In this document: positions 4,939 to 5,016 of the stretch, in pieces
Layout: each line of letters begins with the position of its first letter
Numbering within the stretch: the stretch's first letter is position 1
Origin: Desulfobacterales bacterium
GTDB taxonomy: Bacteria > Desulfobacterota > Desulfobacteria > Desulfobacterales > JAHIVH01
Length of the DNA: 5,016 bases
Assembly (NCBI GenBank): GCA_020056645.1
Contig: JAGVHJ010000549.1
Location: 1 to 5,016, forward strand
Direction of reading: 5' to 3'
Made by a program: the position numbers and the translations under genes
The notes under the pieces: model-generated
Seen by the model: the letters and a program-made list of their open reading frames with translations, nothing else
What the model was told of the DNA's origin: nothing
Databases searched by the model: none

Positions 4939-5016
4939 CCGCCAAGGCATTGATAATCAATTCAAGTTATGACTTAAATCACTCATCAAGCCCTATTCTA
5001 CATGCGATTCCCCTGA

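Larger units (their letters stand above)
4802..5015. repeat. Segment bounded by perfect 14-bp inverted repeats (MITE-like candidate)
   Basis: CAGGGGAATCGCAT at 4802-4815 is repeated exactly in inverse orientation at 5002-5015, giving a 214-bp segment with matching ends and an interior of nested hairpins. No transposase is encoded. Target-site duplication cannot be judged because only one base lies beyond the right end. It could be a non-autonomous transposable element, a structured intergenic repeat, or a pair of separate sites. Confidence 0.5.
4638..5016. other. Gene-free upstream region of the ferredoxin-oxidoreductase operon
   Basis: About 380 bp carry no convincing gene. A 61-codon minus frame at 4765-4950 runs through several palindromes and has no protein-like pattern. 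The left half (4638-4800) is the leader and promoter region of the operon, with a TTGACT -35-like element (RC of 4785-4790) but no clear -10. The right half (4802-5015) is dense in inverted repeats: CGCAT-N5-ATGCG (4811-4825), GGCCC-N6-GGGCC (4834-4849), two 9-1-9 palindromes (4849-4867 and 4920-4938) and ATTGAT-A-ATCAAT (4949-4961). Confidence 0.6.

Noticed and set aside
4765..4950. 61-codon minus-strand frame upstream of the operon
   Set aside because: It is translated through several palindromes and the inverted-repeat segment, with no recognisable protein pattern.

Overview
The window looks like a chromosomal segment of a strictly anaerobic, moderate-GC bacterium. The most likely source is a sulfate-reducing or related Desulfobacterota (formerly Deltaproteobacteria). 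The reasons are a tungsten/molybdenum-pterin aldehyde:ferredoxin oxidoreductase (AOR) family enzyme next to a four-cluster ferredoxin-type protein, and the style of the other proteins. No RNA gene, CRISPR array or complete insertion sequence was seen. The taxonomic call is inference.

Left end (1-535, minus strand): a two-gene transcription unit reading out of the window. A 99-residue protein resembling a small uncharacterised domain family (DUF6812-like) lies 22 bp upstream of the N-terminal 71 codons of a ZnuA-like metal ABC transporter substrate-binding protein. The AT-rich region upstream of the pair carries a Fur-family-like operator candidate at 633-646 and a 13-bp direct repeat.

Middle left (536-1927): about 500 bp of AT-rich intergenic DNA separates the metal-uptake unit from a divergent plus-strand gene. 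That gene encodes a 295-residue protein with GNAT acyltransferase-like signatures. Its likely promoter contains a perfect 15-bp palindrome exactly between the candidate -35 and -10 elements.

Middle right (1928-4637): the acyltransferase-like gene converges on a minus-strand operon. In transcription order this is a Tat-signal-like four-[4Fe-4S] ferredoxin protein (3909-4637) followed 44 bp later by an AOR-family oxidoreductase (2059-3864). The ferredoxin protein is the obvious electron-transfer partner of the oxidoreductase. An interrupted inverted repeat (1967-2059) fills the convergent gap and ends on the first base of the oxidoreductase stop codon.

Right end (4638-5016): no gene. It holds the upstream region of the operon, with an FNR/CRP-geometry inverted repeat at 4777-4790. 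Beyond that is a hairpin-dense segment bounded by a perfect 14-bp inverted repeat (4802-4815 and 5002-5015), which may be a small non-autonomous mobile element or a structured intergenic repeat.
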